From Aeromicrobium piscarium (GTDB lineage Bacteria; Actinomycetota; Actinomycetes; Propionibacteriales; Nocardioidaceae), in contig NZ_VLNT01000002.1 of the NCBI RefSeq assembly GCF_007421815.1, positions 1 to 64,000 on the forward strand: 64,000 bases of DNA, read 5' to 3'. Numbering within the stretch: the stretch's first letter is position 1; every line of letters begins with the position of its first letter. A program made the position numbers and the translations under genes. Shown one piece after another: positions 36,801-46,225 of the stretch. The notes under the pieces were generated by a model that was given only the letters and a program-made list of their open reading frames with translations, was not told the origin of the DNA and did no database searches.

Positions 36801-37958
36801 TCAGCTCACCGTGACGGCGGCCGCGGCGCCGTCCTCGGGCTCCATGCCCTCGGCGATACGCATGGCCTCCTCGATGAGGGTCTCGACGATCTTGCTCTCC
36901 GGCACGGTCTTGATGACCTCGCCCTTGACGAAGATCTGGCCCTTGCCGTTGCCGGAGGCGACGCCGAGATCGGCTTCTCGCGCCTCGCCCGGACCGTTGA
37001 CGACACAGCCCATGACAGCCACGCGCAGCGGCACCTCGAGTCCGTCGAGACCGGCGGTGACCTCGTCGGCGAGCTTGTAGACGTCGACCTGGGCTCGTCC
37101 GCACGACGGGCACGAGACGATCTCCAGCCGGCGCGGCCGCAGGTTCAGGGACTCCAGGATCTGCAGTCCGACCTTGACCTCCTCGACCGGGGGTGCGGAC
37201 AACGAGACGCGGATGGTGTCGCCGATGCCCTTGCTGAGCAGCGCGCCGAACGCCGTCGCGCTCTTGATCGTGCCCTGGAAGGCCGGACCGGCCTCGGTGA
37301 CGCCCAGATGCAGCGGCCAGTCGCCCCGTTCGGCGAGCAGCTCATAGGCCTTGACCATGACGACCGGGTCGTTGTGCTTGACCGAGATCTTGAAGTCGTG
37401 GAAGTCGTGCTCCTCGAACAGCGAGGCCTCCCACACCGCGGACTCGACGAGGGCCTCGGGCGTGGCCTTGCCGTACTTCTCCAGCAAGCGCTTGTCGAGG
37501 GACCCGGCGTTCACACCGATGCGCAGGGAGACACCGGCATCGGAGGCGGCTTTGGCGATGGCGCCGACCTGATCATCGAACTTGCGGATGTTGCCCGGGT
37601 TGACGCGCACGGCGGCACACCCGGCGTCGATCGCCGCGAACACGTACTTGGGCTGGAAGTGGATATCGGCGATGACCGGGATCTGCGACTTGCGAGCGAT
37701 CGCGGGCAGCGCCTCGGCATCGTCCTGGCTCGGGCACGCCACGCGGACGATGTCGCAGCCGGCGGCCGTGAGCTCGGCGATCTGCTGGAGCGTCGAGTTG
37801 ACATCGGAGGTCAGCGTGGTGGTCATCGACTGCACCGAGATCGGGGCGTCGCCGCCCACTTCGACGGTGCCGACGTTGATCTTGCGCGACGCTCGGCGGG
37901 GGGCGAGCACGGGCGCGGGAGCCTCGGGCATGCCCAGGGAGACGGGAGTACTCGTCAT
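36801..37958 (-). CDS. ispG: 4-hydroxy-3-methylbut-2-enyl-diphosphate synthase
   Basis: 385 residues. Iron-sulfur enzyme of the MEP isoprenoid pathway converting MEcPP to HMBPP. TIM barrel half, then the 4Fe-4S half with [20 protein letters not shown] and [16 protein letters not shown] (three cysteines plus glutamate). The start overlaps the rseP stop by 4 nt; dxr, an earlier enzyme of the same pathway, is two genes upstream. Confidence 0.97.
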   Translation of the reverse strand: MTSTPVSLGMPEAPAPVLAPRRASRKINVGTVEVGGDAPISVQSMTTTLTSDVNSTLQQIAELTAAGCDIVRVACPSQDDAEALPAIARKSQIPVIADIHFQPKYVFAAIDAGCAAVRVNPGNIRKFDDQVGAIAKAASDAGVSLRIGVNAGSLDKRLLEKYGKATPEALVESAVWEASLFEEHDFHDFKISVKHNDPVVMVKAYELLAERGDWPLHLGVTEAGPAFQGTIKSATAFGALLSKGIGDTIRVSLSAPPVEEVKVGLQILESLNLRPRRLEIVSCPSCGRAQVDVYKLADEVTAGLDGLEVPLRVAVMGCVVNGPGEAREADLGVASGNGKGQIFVKGEVIKTVPESKIVETLIEEAMRIAEGMEPEDGAAAAVTVS

Positions 37959-39250
37959 GACAGCCTCACCGGATTGACGATGTCAGCGAAGATCAGGACC
38001 ACACCCATGATGATAAGGAGCGAGCCAACCGCGTAGGCCACGGGCAGCATCTTGGCGACGTCCACATAGCCCGGATCGGGGCGTCCGCGCAGGCGCGCCC
38101 AGCCCCTGCGGATCGCCTCCCACAGGGCACCGGCGATGTGTCCGCCGTCGAGCGGGAGCAGCGGGATCAGGTTGAACAGCCAGAGGAAGAGATTGAGCCC
38201 GGCGAGCAGCATGATGAGCCGTTGCGCGGCGACCGCGAGGGTCGGCTGGTCGGTGGTGACGAGTTCGCCCGCCACCCGGCTGGCACCGACGATACTGATC
38301 GGCGTGTCCTGGCCTCGTTCGGCGCCGAAGGCGGCCTGGACGACATCGACCATGCGCACCGGCAGGTTGACTACGGCACGCGCCGTCAGGCCGATGACGC
38401 GACCGGTCTCCTCGATGACGAAGCCCGGCCCCTGTCGCTCGACCGTCTGCAGAGGGACCACGCCGAGGAAGCCGACATCCTCCACCTTGCCCGGATCGTC
38501 GAGCGCGGCCCGGGCCAGCACCGATGTGCGGACGGAGACCGTGCTCTCGGTGCCGTCTCGCAGGAAGCCGATCTGCGCCTCCTGGTCGCCATTGGCCCGG
38601 ATGCTGGTGCTCAGTTGGTCCCATGAGGTGATCGGCTCGCCGTTGAACGAGGTGATCTCGTCTCCCGGCTCGAAGCCGGCGAGCTTGGCTGGGGTGACCG
38701 GGTCCTGGTCGGTGCACGCCCGGCCCGCCTCGGCGTCCGTGATGGCACAGTCGGAGACCTGCGCCACCGTGGTGGTGGGAACGGCCACCCCGAAGCCCAT
38801 GAAGGAGATCGAGAACAGCACCACGGCGATGAGCAGGTTGACCGTGGGACCGCCCGCCATCACGATGACCTTCTGCCACCACGGCCGCCGGTAGAACAGG
38901 CGGTCCTGGTCCTCGACGGTGACGGTCTCGTACTCCAGCTCCCGGGCGTCGCGGGCCAGCTGGGTGAACAGGCCCGTGTTGGAGGTACGGGCGTGGTCGG
39001 GGTCGCCCTTCTCCGGCGGGAGCATGCCGACGAGCTTGACGTATCCGCCGAGCGGGACGGCCTTGAGGCCGTACTCGGTCTCCCCTCGCCTGAAGGACCA
39101 GACGGTGCGGCCGAAGCCGACGAAGAACTGGGTGACCTTCACGCCGAACTTCTTGGCGGGCCACATGTGACCCAGCTCGTGCAGGGCGATGGAGGCGGCC
39201 ACTCCGAGGAGGAACACCACCACGCCGAGCGTGAAGATCACTGCGGTCAT
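37955..39250 (-). CDS. Site-2 intramembrane metalloprotease, RseP/Rip1 family
   Basis: 431 residues. Zinc motif HELGH in [20 protein letters not shown] (about residues 22-26) within the first membrane helix, a PDZ domain in the middle (about 175-270, [19 protein letters not shown]), and [12 protein letters not shown] near the C-terminus completing the metal site. Cleaves anti-sigma factors and other membrane proteins (Rip1 in mycobacteria). Overlaps both ispG and dxr by 4 nt; tight coupling to isoprenoid genes is conserved. Confidence 0.95.
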   Translation of the reverse strand: MTAVIFTLGVVVFLLGVAASIALHELGHMWPAKKFGVKVTQFFVGFGRTVWSFRRGETEYGLKAVPLGGYVKLVGMLPPEKGDPDHARTSNTGLFTQLARDARELEYETVTVEDQDRLFYRRPWWQKVIVMAGGPTVNLLIAVVLFSISFMGFGVAVPTTTVAQVSDCAITDAEAGRACTDQDPVTPAKLAGFEPGDEITSFNGEPITSWDQLSTSIRANGDQEAQIGFLRDGTESTVSVRTSVLARAALDDPGKVEDVGFLGVVPLQTVERQGPGFVIEETGRVIGLTARAVVNLPVRMVDVVQAAFGAERGQDTPISIVGASRVAGELVTTDQPTLAVAAQRLIMLLAGLNLFLWLFNLIPLLPLDGGHIAGALWEAIRRGWARLRGRPDPGYVDVAKMLPVAYAVGSLLIIMGVVLIFADIVNPVRLS

Positions 39251-40464
39251 CGTCGTCGCTCCACCAGGTCCGTCGCTCGCTCGCGGGCTGCCGCATCAGC
39301 GGCGAGCACACGCTCGAGCGTCACATCGTCGTGGGCCGTGTCCGGATCGGACAGATGCTCCCCGAGCACCTCGCCCACAGTGTCAACGATGCCGAGGAAG
39401 TCCAAGTGCCCGGCGACGAAGGCATCGACGCAGACCTCGTTGGCCGCGTTGAGGACCGCGGGCGCGGTGCGACCGAACTCGCCGGCGCGGCGAGCCAGCG
39501 AGACGGCGGGGAAGGCCTCCTCGTCGAGCGGGAAGAACTCCCAGGAGACCGGCTGTGTCCAGTCACACGGTGCAGCCGCTCCCGGCAGCCGCTCGGGCCA
39601 GGCCAGTCCCAACGCGATCGGCAGGCGCATGTCCGGAGGCGAGGCCTGCACCATCGTCGATCCGTCGACGAACTCCACCATCGAGTGGACCACCGAGGAC
39701 GGGTGCACCACGACATCGATGCGATCGAAGCCGATGTCGAAGAGCAGATGCGCCTCGATGACCTCGAGTCCCTTGTTGACCAGGGTCGCGGAGTTGATCG
39801 TGATGACGGGTCCCATATCCCAGGTGGGGTGGGCCATCGCCTGCTCGGGCGTGACGTCGGCCAGCTCGGCACGGCTGCGGCCACGGAAGGGGCCGCCGCT
39901 GGCCGTCACCAGCAGACGTCGGACGTCCTCGATCCGCTCTCCCCGCAAGGCCTGGGCGAGCGCTGAGTGCTCGGAGTCGACCGGTACCAGCTGACCGGGC
40001 GCGGCGAGATCCTTGACCAGCGGACCGCCGATGATGAGCGATTCCTTGTTGGCCAGTGCGAGCGTGCGCCCGGCCTCGAGCGCCGCGAGCGTAGGGCGCA
40101 GCCCCACCGCACCGGTCATGCCGTTGAGGACGACCTCGCACTCCGAGCGGGCGGCCTCGGTGGCGGCATCCGGGCCCACGAGCAGCCGCGGGATCCGTAG
40201 GTCCCCCGACGACCAGCCACGGCGCTGGGCCTCGGCGTAGAGAGCGAGCTGCACGTCCTCGGCAGCGCTCCCCCGGGCGACGGCGACCAGCGGCACGTCG
40301 AAGGCGAGCGCCTGGCGCGCCAGCAGCGCCGGATCGCTGCCCCCCGCGGCGAGCGCGACGACCTCGAAGCGATCGCGATTCTCCGCGATGACCTCGAGTG
40401 CCTGGGTGCCGATGGAGCCGGTGGAACCGAGAAGGGCGACACGCGTTCGACGCATGCCGCCCAT
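39247..40464 (-). CDS. dxr: 1-deoxy-D-xylulose 5-phosphate reductoisomerase
   Basis: 405 residues. Second enzyme of the MEP pathway; converts DXP to MEP with NADPH and a divalent metal. NADPH fold [18 protein letters not shown] at residues 8-25, [25 protein letters not shown] with metal ligands, and [19 protein letters not shown]. First gene of a dxr-rseP-ispG unit. The start MGGMRR is assumed; the inner ATG at residue 4 is an alternative. Confidence 0.97.
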   Translation of the reverse strand: MGGMRRTRVALLGSTGSIGTQALEVIAENRDRFEVVALAAGGSDPALLARQALAFDVPLVAVARGSAAEDVQLALYAEAQRRGWSSGDLRIPRLLVGPDAATEAARSECEVVLNGMTGAVGLRPTLAALEAGRTLALANKESLIIGGPLVKDLAAPGQLVPVDSEHSALAQALRGERIEDVRRLLVTASGGPFRGRSRAELADVTPEQAMAHPTWDMGPVITINSATLVNKGLEVIEAHLLFDIGFDRIDVVVHPSSVVHSMVEFVDGSTMVQASPPDMRLPIALGLAWPERLPGAAAPCDWTQPVSWEFFPLDEEAFPAVSLARRAGEFGRTAPAVLNAANEVCVDAFVAGHLDFLGIVDTVGEVLGEHLSDPDTAHDDVTLERVLAADAAARERATDLVERRR

Positions 40465-40482
40465 TCTCGCACCCGCACCCGA

Positions 40483-41274
40483 CTACTTGACCTCGGTGCG
40501 CAGCCACCTCCAGATGCCGAAGGCGAGGGGGACCCCCACCCAGAGCAGAGACGAGGTGGCCAGCTGTGCCCATTCCTCACCGGACATGCCGCCGGAGTCC
40601 AGCAGCGGCTCCTGCGCCGAGGCGAAGTCGATCCACGGGACGATGTCGGCGAACCAGTCCAGGAAGGCTCCCGCGACATTGAGCACCGTCGGCACCACGA
40701 ACATGTAGACGAAGTACGTCACGATCGCGGCCGGGGTGTTCATCAGCAGCAGGGCGATGCCGAAGCCCAGCAGCGTCGCGATCGCGTTGCCGATGAAGAT
40801 ATTGCGCAGCATCTGCGCGCTGAGGTTCCAGTCCACCTCGATCCCGCGCAGGCCACCGGCGAGGGCGGTGCCGAGCAGCGCGATCAGTACCGAGATGACC
40901 AGGACGCCGAGCACCACGAGCGCCGAGGCGACCAGTTTGGCGAGCACGACCCGACCGCGGCGCGGCTCCAGGCTGAAGGTCACGAGGGCCGTTCGCTGTC
41001 CCCATTCCTGGGTGACGAGCAGGATCGGGATGATGGCCACGAAGATGCCGAGCAGCGAGTTCTGCACGAGGGCCATGTCGTTGAGATCCTGCGCCGCTCC
41101 CGCGGGGACCAGGAAGGTCTGGATCAGCATCGCCGCGAAGGCGAGGATCAGGATCGAGATCGTGAACCAGCGGCCGGCTCGGGTGTCGAAGGACTTGCGG
41201 AACTCGACGAGGCTCAACCGCGCGAACGGGATGCCGGGACGCTGAGTGTCGATGGTGACGGCTGGCTGGGTCAT
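40483..41274 (-). CDS. ABC-2 type transporter permease
   Basis: 263 residues, six membrane helices (first at about 40-60), LVEFRKSFDTRAGRWFTISI at the N-terminus, a feature of ABC-2 exporter permeases, and EWGQRTALVTFSLEPRRGRV between helices 2 and 3. Its start overlaps the ATPase stop by 4 nt. With the ATPase it forms a two-gene exporter, likely for a drug, peptide or lipid. Confidence 0.88.
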   Translation of the reverse strand: MTQPAVTIDTQRPGIPFARLSLVEFRKSFDTRAGRWFTISILILAFAAMLIQTFLVPAGAAQDLNDMALVQNSLLGIFVAIIPILLVTQEWGQRTALVTFSLEPRRGRVVLAKLVASALVVLGVLVISVLIALLGTALAGGLRGIEVDWNLSAQMLRNIFIGNAIATLLGFGIALLLMNTPAAIVTYFVYMFVVPTVLNVAGAFLDWFADIVPWIDFASAQEPLLDSGGMSGEEWAQLATSSLLWVGVPLAFGIWRWLRTEVK

Positions 41275-42185
41275 GACTGGACTCCCGTCGTGGGCTGCTC
41301 GCGCTGGGTGTCCGACGTGAGCGAGAGGAACATGTCTTCGAGGCCGGCGCCGTCGGCCCGGCGGAGTTCGGCGAGTGCCACCTGGGCGGCCGCCGCGGCG
41401 CGTCCGACCTCGTCGGCGGATGCATCCGTCTGCAGTCCGTCCTCACCGACGACGACGGCGATTCCGGCGGCATCGAGAGCCGAGCGGAGCTGCTCGGTGT
41501 GCTCCGGCACCGCCTTGACATAGGTGCCGGCCGCGTGCAGGAGCTCCTCCTTGGTGCCCTCGGCGACGATCCGCCCTCGCCCGATGACGATGAGCTCGTC
41601 GGCGATGATCTCGACCTCGTGCAGGAGGTGCGAGGAGAGGAGCACGGTGCCGCCGCGATCGGCGTAGGTACGCAGCAGCGTGCGCATCCAGTGGATGCCA
41701 GCCGGGTCCAGGCCGTTGGCGGGCTCGTCGAGGATGAGGATCTTGGGGTCCCCGAGCAGGGCGTGGGCGATGCCCAGGCGCTGCCGCATGCCGAGGGAGT
41801 AGTCGCGCAGCCGTCGCTTGGACTCCGAGGCGCTGAGGCTCACCAGCTCCAGCATCTCGTCGACCCGCGAGGAGGGCAGGCCCATCGTGCGCGCACCGAC
41901 GGTCAGGACCTCGCGGCCGGTACGTCCTCCGTGCTGAGCCGAGGCATCCAACAGCACGCCCACCTGGGTCCCGGGGTTGGGGATGTCGTGATAGCGGACG
42001 CCACCGATCGTCGTGCTCCCCGAGTCGGCAGGGGTCAGTCCGGCGATGATGCGCATCGTCGTGGACTTGCCGGCCCCGTTCGGGCCGAGGAAGCCGGTGA
42101 CCTGTCCTGGTCGGCACACGAAGGAGACGTCGTCCACGGCGCGGTACTGCCCGTAGGTCTTCGTCAGGTTCTCAACCGTGATCAT
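41271..42185 (-). CDS. ABC transporter ATP-binding protein
   Basis: 304 residues from ATG 42185. Walker [16 protein letters not shown] (about 37-51), signature YSLGMRQRLGIAHAL (near 138), Walker B LILDEPANGLDPAGI. The C-terminal domain follows the pattern of daunorubicin/bacitracin-type exporters. It is divergent from a histidine kinase, and such exporter plus NarL-type two-component pairs often respond to cell-envelope stress or antibiotics. Confidence 0.93.
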   Translation of the reverse strand: MITVENLTKTYGQYRAVDDVSFVCRPGQVTGFLGPNGAGKSTTMRIIAGLTPADSGSTTIGGVRYHDIPNPGTQVGVLLDASAQHGGRTGREVLTVGARTMGLPSSRVDEMLELVSLSASESKRRLRDYSLGMRQRLGIAHALLGDPKILILDEPANGLDPAGIHWMRTLLRTYADRGGTVLLSSHLLHEVEIIADELIVIGRGRIVAEGTKEELLHAAGTYVKAVPEHTEQLRSALDAAGIAVVVGEDGLQTDASADEVGRAAAAAQVALAELRRADGAGLEDMFLSLTSDTQREQPTTGVQS

Positions 42186-42292
42186 GGCTCCATCCTGTCC
42201 GAATCTCCCGGCGAGCACATCGCACCAACGGTCTACGACTTCTGGCCGAGAGTCGTAGAGGGTCCAGACGATCGGAACCGTAGGCTGAGAAG

Positions 42293-43462
42293 GTGCCCCC
42301 ACGACCAGCTCCTGCTCCTCTGACCCTGCGGGGCGAGGCCTGGCGTTACGCCCTGGTGATCGCGATCAGCGCCGTCGTCATCATCGCGCAGGTCGCCGAC
42401 CCGACCTTCCCGCTGTCGACCTGGTCGCTGCCCCTGGATGTCGCCGTCGGGGTGGCGTCCCTGGTGCTGCTGCACTGGCGCCGCCGGTTCCCGGTGACGA
42501 TCGCCCTGCTGATCGCCCTCGGCTCGGTCTTCTTCTTGAGTTTGAGCGGTCCGTCGATGCTCGCCCTCGTCTCGGTGGCCACCCGCCGCCGGTGGCGCGA
42601 GATCATCCCCGTGGGTGTCGGCATGATCGTGGCCGGCATGGCCCTCAGCATCGTCAGCGACATGACCGAGACCCGTGCCGAGGCCCTGCTGGACCTGGCG
42701 CTCAACACCGCCTTCACCGCTCTCGCGATCGCCTGGGGCATGTACGTCGGCTCACGACGCGAGCTGATGCGGACGCTCGTGGAACGTGCCGAGACCGCCG
42801 AGTCCGAGCAGGCGGCTCGTGTGGCACAAGCGCGCACCGCCGAGCGTGCCCGTATCGCCCGGGAGATGCACGACGTGCTGGCGCACCGGATCTCGATGGT
42901 CTCGCTGCACGCCGGCGCGCTCGCCTTCCGCGACGACCTTCCCCCGGCCGATGTGCGGCATAGCGCGGAGATCATCCAGGCCAGCTCCCATCAGGCGCTC
43001 ATCGAACTGCGGCAGGTGCTCGGAGTCCTTCGCGACGAGACGACCGATGACACGACCGAGCGCCCCCAGCCCGCGGCCCGCGACATCCCCGAGCTCCTCG
43101 ATGAGGCCCGGGCGAGCGGCATGCATATCGCGGAGCGATGTGAGGCCGATCTGCCCTCCGTGCCCGACTCGATCGGCAGGACCTCGTACCGCATCGTGCA
43201 GGAGTCGTTGACCAATGCCAGCAAGCACGCCCCGGACACGACCGTCACCGTCACCCTCGTCGGCGCACCCGGCGATGCGTTGAGCGTCACGGTCAGCAAT
43301 CCCCTCCCCATCGGGTCGCCGGCGGTCTCGGCCACGCCGGGTGCCGGTCTGGGACTCGTGGGACTGGCCGAGCGAGTACGCCTCGCCGGCGGGACGCTGG
43401 AGCACAGCATCACCGCCGGTCAGCGCTTCGAGGTCGTCGCCCGGCTACCGTGGCCCGCATGA
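42293..43462 (+). CDS. Sensor histidine kinase (NarL/DesK type)
   Basis: 389 residues from GTG 42293. About four or five N-terminal membrane helices (about 20-150) with few external residues suggest sensing within the membrane. HisKA_3 dimer domain with ARIAREMHDVLAHRISMVSL (histidine about residue 192), HATPase N-box ESLTNASKHA and G-box PGAGLGLVGLAERV. Pairs with the response regulator 67 nt downstream and probably regulates the divergent exporter. Confidence 0.92.
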   Translation: MPPRPAPAPLTLRGEAWRYALVIAISAVVIIAQVADPTFPLSTWSLPLDVAVGVASLVLLHWRRRFPVTIALLIALGSVFFLSLSGPSMLALVSVATRRRWREIIPVGVGMIVAGMALSIVSDMTETRAEALLDLALNTAFTALAIAWGMYVGSRRELMRTLVERAETAESEQAARVAQARTAERARIAREMHDVLAHRISMVSLHAGALAFRDDLPPADVRHSAEIIQASSHQALIELRQVLGVLRDETTDDTTERPQPAARDIPELLDEARASGMHIAERCEADLPSVPDSIGRTSYRIVQESLTNASKHAPDTTVTVTLVGAPGDALSVTVSNPLPIGSPAVSATPGAGLGLVGLAERVRLAGGTLEHSITAGQRFEVVARLPWPA

Positions 43463-43529
43463 TGCCACGCGAGCGCCGGGCAGCACTCTCGTCGACGACG
43501 ATCCCGCACGTCTTCGTACAGGGGGGCCT

Positions 43530-44180
43530 ATGAGCGAGCACATCCGTGTCCTCCTGGTCGACGATGATCCGCTGGTGCGCACCGGCCTGGCGATGGTGCT
43601 CGGCGGCGCACCCGATCTCGAGGTGGTCGGCGAGGCGGGCGACGGCAGCGAGGCACTACGCTGCCTGGACGCGACCCCGGTCGATGTCGTGCTCATGGAC
43701 ATCCGGATGCCGGTGATGGACGGTCTCACGGCGACCGAGCGGATCCTGCAGCGGCCGTCGACACCCCACATCATCGTGCTGACGACCTTCGACACCGACG
43801 ACCATGTGGTGCGCGCGCTCGCGGCGGGAGCCAGTGGCTTCCTGCTGAAGGACACTCCGCCGCCGCGGATCGTCGACGCGGTCCGCACGGTCGCGGCCGG
43901 CGATCCGATCCTCTCGCCCAGCGTCACCGGCCAGCTCATCCGCCATGTCGCGTCCAACGGCACCACCGCGGCCGAGCGCGCGGCGGTCGAGGCGCTGACC
44001 GAGCGGGAGCGGGAGGTGGCGCTGGCGGTGGCGCGGGGCGCATCGAATGCCGACATCGCCAAGGAGCTGTTCATGAGCGTCGCGACCGTGAAGGTGCACC
44101 TCGGTCATGTGTTCGCCAAGCTCGGTGTGAGCAATCGGGTGCAGGTGGCGATCCGCATGCACGACGCCGGCCTCAGCTGA
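43530..44180 (+). CDS. NarL/LuxR-type response regulator
   Basis: 216 residues from ATG 43530. Receiver domain with DDD (11-13), phospho-acceptor D57 (VDVVLMDIRMPVMDG) and K105-like SGFLLKD. C-terminal LuxR helix-turn-helix (about 150-212, LTEREREVALAVARGASNAD, then SVATVKVHLGHVFAKLGV). Partner of the adjacent kinase. Confidence 0.95.
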   Translation: MSEHIRVLLVDDDPLVRTGLAMVLGGAPDLEVVGEAGDGSEALRCLDATPVDVVLMDIRMPVMDGLTATERILQRPSTPHIIVLTTFDTDDHVVRALAAGASGFLLKDTPPPRIVDAVRTVAAGDPILSPSVTGQLIRHVASNGTTAAERAAVEALTEREREVALAVARGASNADIAKELFMSVATVKVHLGHVFAKLGVSNRVQVAIRMHDAGLS

Positions 44181-44196
44181 CCCACTCCCGCCCGGG

Positions 44197-44286
44197 GCGG
44201 TGAGCTATCACCCACCCGCGGGCGTCCCGCGCGACGGCGGTGAGCTATCACCCACCCGCGGAGCGAAGGTGGGTGATCATCCACCG
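44197..44286. repeat. Palindromic repeat locus A5 (40-nt period)
   Basis: Inverted units GCGGTGAGCTATCACCC at 44197 and 44237 are identical over 25 nt and spaced 40 nt apart. An opposite unit GGGTGATCATCCACCG starts at 44271. The end box matches the other A loci but the 31-nt spacing is not kept. It follows the response regulator stop within the 294-nt convergent gap. Confidence 0.8.
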
Positions 44287-44374
44287 ACGAGCAGGCGAGC
44301 GCGATCGCGGCGCGCCGGCAACCACCGATCCGCGCTGACCAGACCTCCACGGCCGATCGGAGCCTGAGCCCGAC

Positions 44375-44424
44375 GGAGGATGTGTTTCGGTGGTTGCTAT
44401 AGCCGCCACCGAAGCACATTCTCC
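44375..44424. repeat. 19-bp inverted repeat in the convergent gap
   Basis: Arms 44375-44393 (GGAGGATGTGTTTCGGTGG) and 44406-44424 (CCACCGAAGCACATTCTCC) pair at 17 of 19 positions; both differences are G-U compatible in one strand. Loop TTGCTATAGCCG. It lies 50 nt past the AMP-binding fragment gene stop. Arm words (ATGTG, TTCGG) recall the repeat at 12.84 kb. Confidence 0.8.
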
Positions 44425-44474
44425 CTCGGCATCGGCCACCCACCGCCCGTAGCGCCGGCCGACCGTGCAGCGGC

Positions 44475-44924
44475 TCAGGCGAGGGGGCGTCCGCCGATGA
44501 GGGGCTCGAGCAGATCGCCGTAGTGTTCCAGCAGGCGATCGGCGTAACCCTCGGCATCACGTGCGGGCGCGGTCGCCGGATCGACACGACCGGCCCGCAG
44601 CACCAGGTCGTAGTCGAAGCTCTCGTCCGGCGTCGTCACGGTGAGCGGCTCGCCGCCGATGCGATACCGGGCCCCGGAGTCCGGCTCGGCGCCCAGCCGC
44701 ACTACCGCGAGCACCGAGACGACTCGTGGCCGTTCCACGGTGACGGCGATATCCAGCGGAGTGCCGGCGACGACGCCCAATTCGCGCAGTCCACCCGCGA
44801 GCGAGGCCGATTCGTGGAGCAGCTGCGCGAAGGACCAGCTCCCCTCGGCGGTGACGAGGGCGGGATCGTCGGCCCGTCCGTCGACCACGTGACGGTCGAG
44901 TGCTCGGAAGGCGAGGCTGTGCAT
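44475..44924 (-). CDS. AMP-binding-like N-terminal fragment (TIGR03089-like)
   Basis: 149 residues. The N-terminal 80 (PALVTAEGSWSFAQLLHESA, then LRELGVVAGTPLDIAV) resemble the start of acyl-CoA synthetases, but all core motifs (P-loop, adenylate-binding, hinge) are absent, and it ends well before them. It resembles the small actinobacterial TIGR03089 proteins. No catalysis is likely. The ATG overlaps the enoyl-CoA hydratase stop by one base, so it is translated with it. Confidence 0.6.
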   Translation of the reverse strand: MHSLAFRALDRHVVDGRADDPALVTAEGSWSFAQLLHESASLAGGLRELGVVAGTPLDIAVTVERPRVVSVLAVVRLGAEPDSGARYRIGGEPLTVTTPDESFDYDLVLRAGRVDPATAPARDAEGYADRLLEHYGDLLEPLIGGRPLA

Positions 44925-45649
44925 CAGCGTCCCTCGAAGACGGGGGCGCGCTTCTCGGTACGGGCTAACGCCGCCTCACGCACGTCCTCACTCGCCCAGA
45001 CACGGGCGAACTCGGTCTCGATGCGCTCGTCGTCCGCGCGCGAACCGTTGAGGACCAGCTTGTTGTACGCGACGGTCAGCGGCGCGAGCTCGGCGATCTC
45101 CTGCGCCCACGCGACCGCATCGTCGAGGGTACCGGTGCGATCGGCGAGGCCGCAGGACAGCGCTTCATCCCGCTCGATCGTCTCGGCGGCGAGCATCATC
45201 CGGCGGGCCGGGCCCATGCCGGCGAGCTTGCCCAGGGTCCGGATCGTCCAGGCGTCGACCGCCATGCCGTTCTTCGCGGTCGGCACGGCGAAGCGCGCGG
45301 TGTCGTCGGCGACCCGCAGATCGCAGGCGATCGCGAGCTGGGTGCCCGCGCCGATGGCAGGCCCGTTGACGGCAGCGATGATCGGCACCGGCAGGCGGGT
45401 CAGGCCGTGCAACATGCCGTAGAGCGCCTCGATGAACTCATCGCCGTAGACCCCCGTGAGGTCGGCACCGGCACAGAAGGCCGTCCCCTCCCCCGTCACC
45501 ACGAGCACGCGAGCGCCACCCTCGACCGCGGCCCGCGCGGCTGCGTCGAGCTCGTGACACAGGTCCAGGTTCAGGGCATTGCGCCGCTCGGGGCGCTGGA
45601 GCGTCAGCACGGTGACGCGTTCGTGCGTCGTGACCTCGATCATCGTCAT
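44924..45649 (-). CDS. Enoyl-CoA hydratase/isomerase family protein
   Basis: About 241 residues of the crotonase fold: RPERRNALNLDLCHELDAA at the N-terminus, GAGTQLAIACDLRVADDTAR (oxyanion loop and helix) and a C-terminal helix trailing WASEDVREAALAR. Hydrates enoyl-CoA or related thioesters. Of three in-frame starts (GTG 45655, ATG 45649, ATG 45643) I use 45649; no ribosome site decides. Coupled to the AMP-binding fragment. Confidence 0.85.
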   Translation of the reverse strand: MTMIEVTTHERVTVLTLQRPERRNALNLDLCHELDAAARAAVEGGARVLVVTGEGTAFCAGADLTGVYGDEFIEALYGMLHGLTRLPVPIIAAVNGPAIGAGTQLAIACDLRVADDTARFAVPTAKNGMAVDAWTIRTLGKLAGMGPARRMMLAAETIERDEALSCGLADRTGTLDDAVAWAQEIAELAPLTVAYNKLVLNGSRADDERIETEFARVWASEDVREAALARTEKRAPVFEGR

Positions 45650-45737
45650 GCCCACACCGTAGCGAGCGGCGACATGTCCACGGCGAGGGCCTCGGTCCCG
45701 GTGTGACGCTCACCGGCGGCGAGGAAGCCGGAAGCGT

Positions 45738-45923
45738 TCAGTCTGCACGAGTCACCCGGTAACCAGGTTCGCGGGCCGCATGCGCGATCGCGATCATCTC
45801 GATCACTGTGTCAAGTGCCCGGTCAAACTCGTCACCGAGCCCAGGACGTTCGTCATTGAGGTGCATCACCTCCGCGATGAGCTCCGAACGGGCCGCCGGA
45901 TGGAACCCCGGGTCGAGCTTCAC
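45738..45923 (-). pseudogene. Internally deleted RelE/ParE-type toxin
   Basis: 61 residues. The N-terminus (FHPAARSELIAEVMHLNDER, then GDEFDRALDTVIEMI) is a ParE/RelE toxin start, and the last residues (AIAHAAREPGYR) match the toxin end, but the central strands (about 35 residues, normal length 95) are missing, so the two pieces join in frame. Probably inactive. It overlaps the upstream antitoxin by 4 nt, the standard operon layout. Confidence 0.6.
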
Positions 45924-46117
45924 TCGTCTCGAGCGGCCCGATTCGCGGCCAAGTCGGCCTTGACCTGCGACATCGGAACGGTGTCGATGCGACCGCTCAC
46001 CAGCTCGTCCACCCGAATCGCGATCTCATCGTCCCATGCGGAATAGGACGGTAGACCACCTTCGTGGCGTCGAACCGCAAGCTCGCGCACCAGTTCATCC
46101 TGCACGTCCTCGTGCAA
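45920..46117 (-). CDS. Addiction-module antitoxin, start uncertain
   Basis: 65 residues from TTG 46117. The frame is open upstream and codes TTVPAEVLDAVLGLHEDVQD, which looks like antitoxin N-terminus, but no ATG or GTG occurs there (only a distant CTG), so the original start may have been lost. The body (WDDEIAIRVDELVSGRIDTV) matches small addiction-module antitoxins of RelE/ParE pairs. Fits decay together with the deleted toxin. Confidence 0.55.
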   Translation of the reverse strand: MHEDVQDELVRELAVRRHEGGLPSYSAWDDEIAIRVDELVSGRIDTVPMSQVKADLAANRAARDE

Positions 46118-46225
46118 GCCGAGAACCGCGTCGAGGACTTCGGCCGGAACGGTCGTACCTGATATTACCCCTCTGCCGACAGAAAGGGCCGGCTCCAGCG
46201 CATGTGCCCGATCTCCCTCCAGCTC

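Noticed and set aside
46118..46203. Upstream ATG (46203) as antitoxin start
   Set aside because: That ATG is in another frame and stops after 12 codons.
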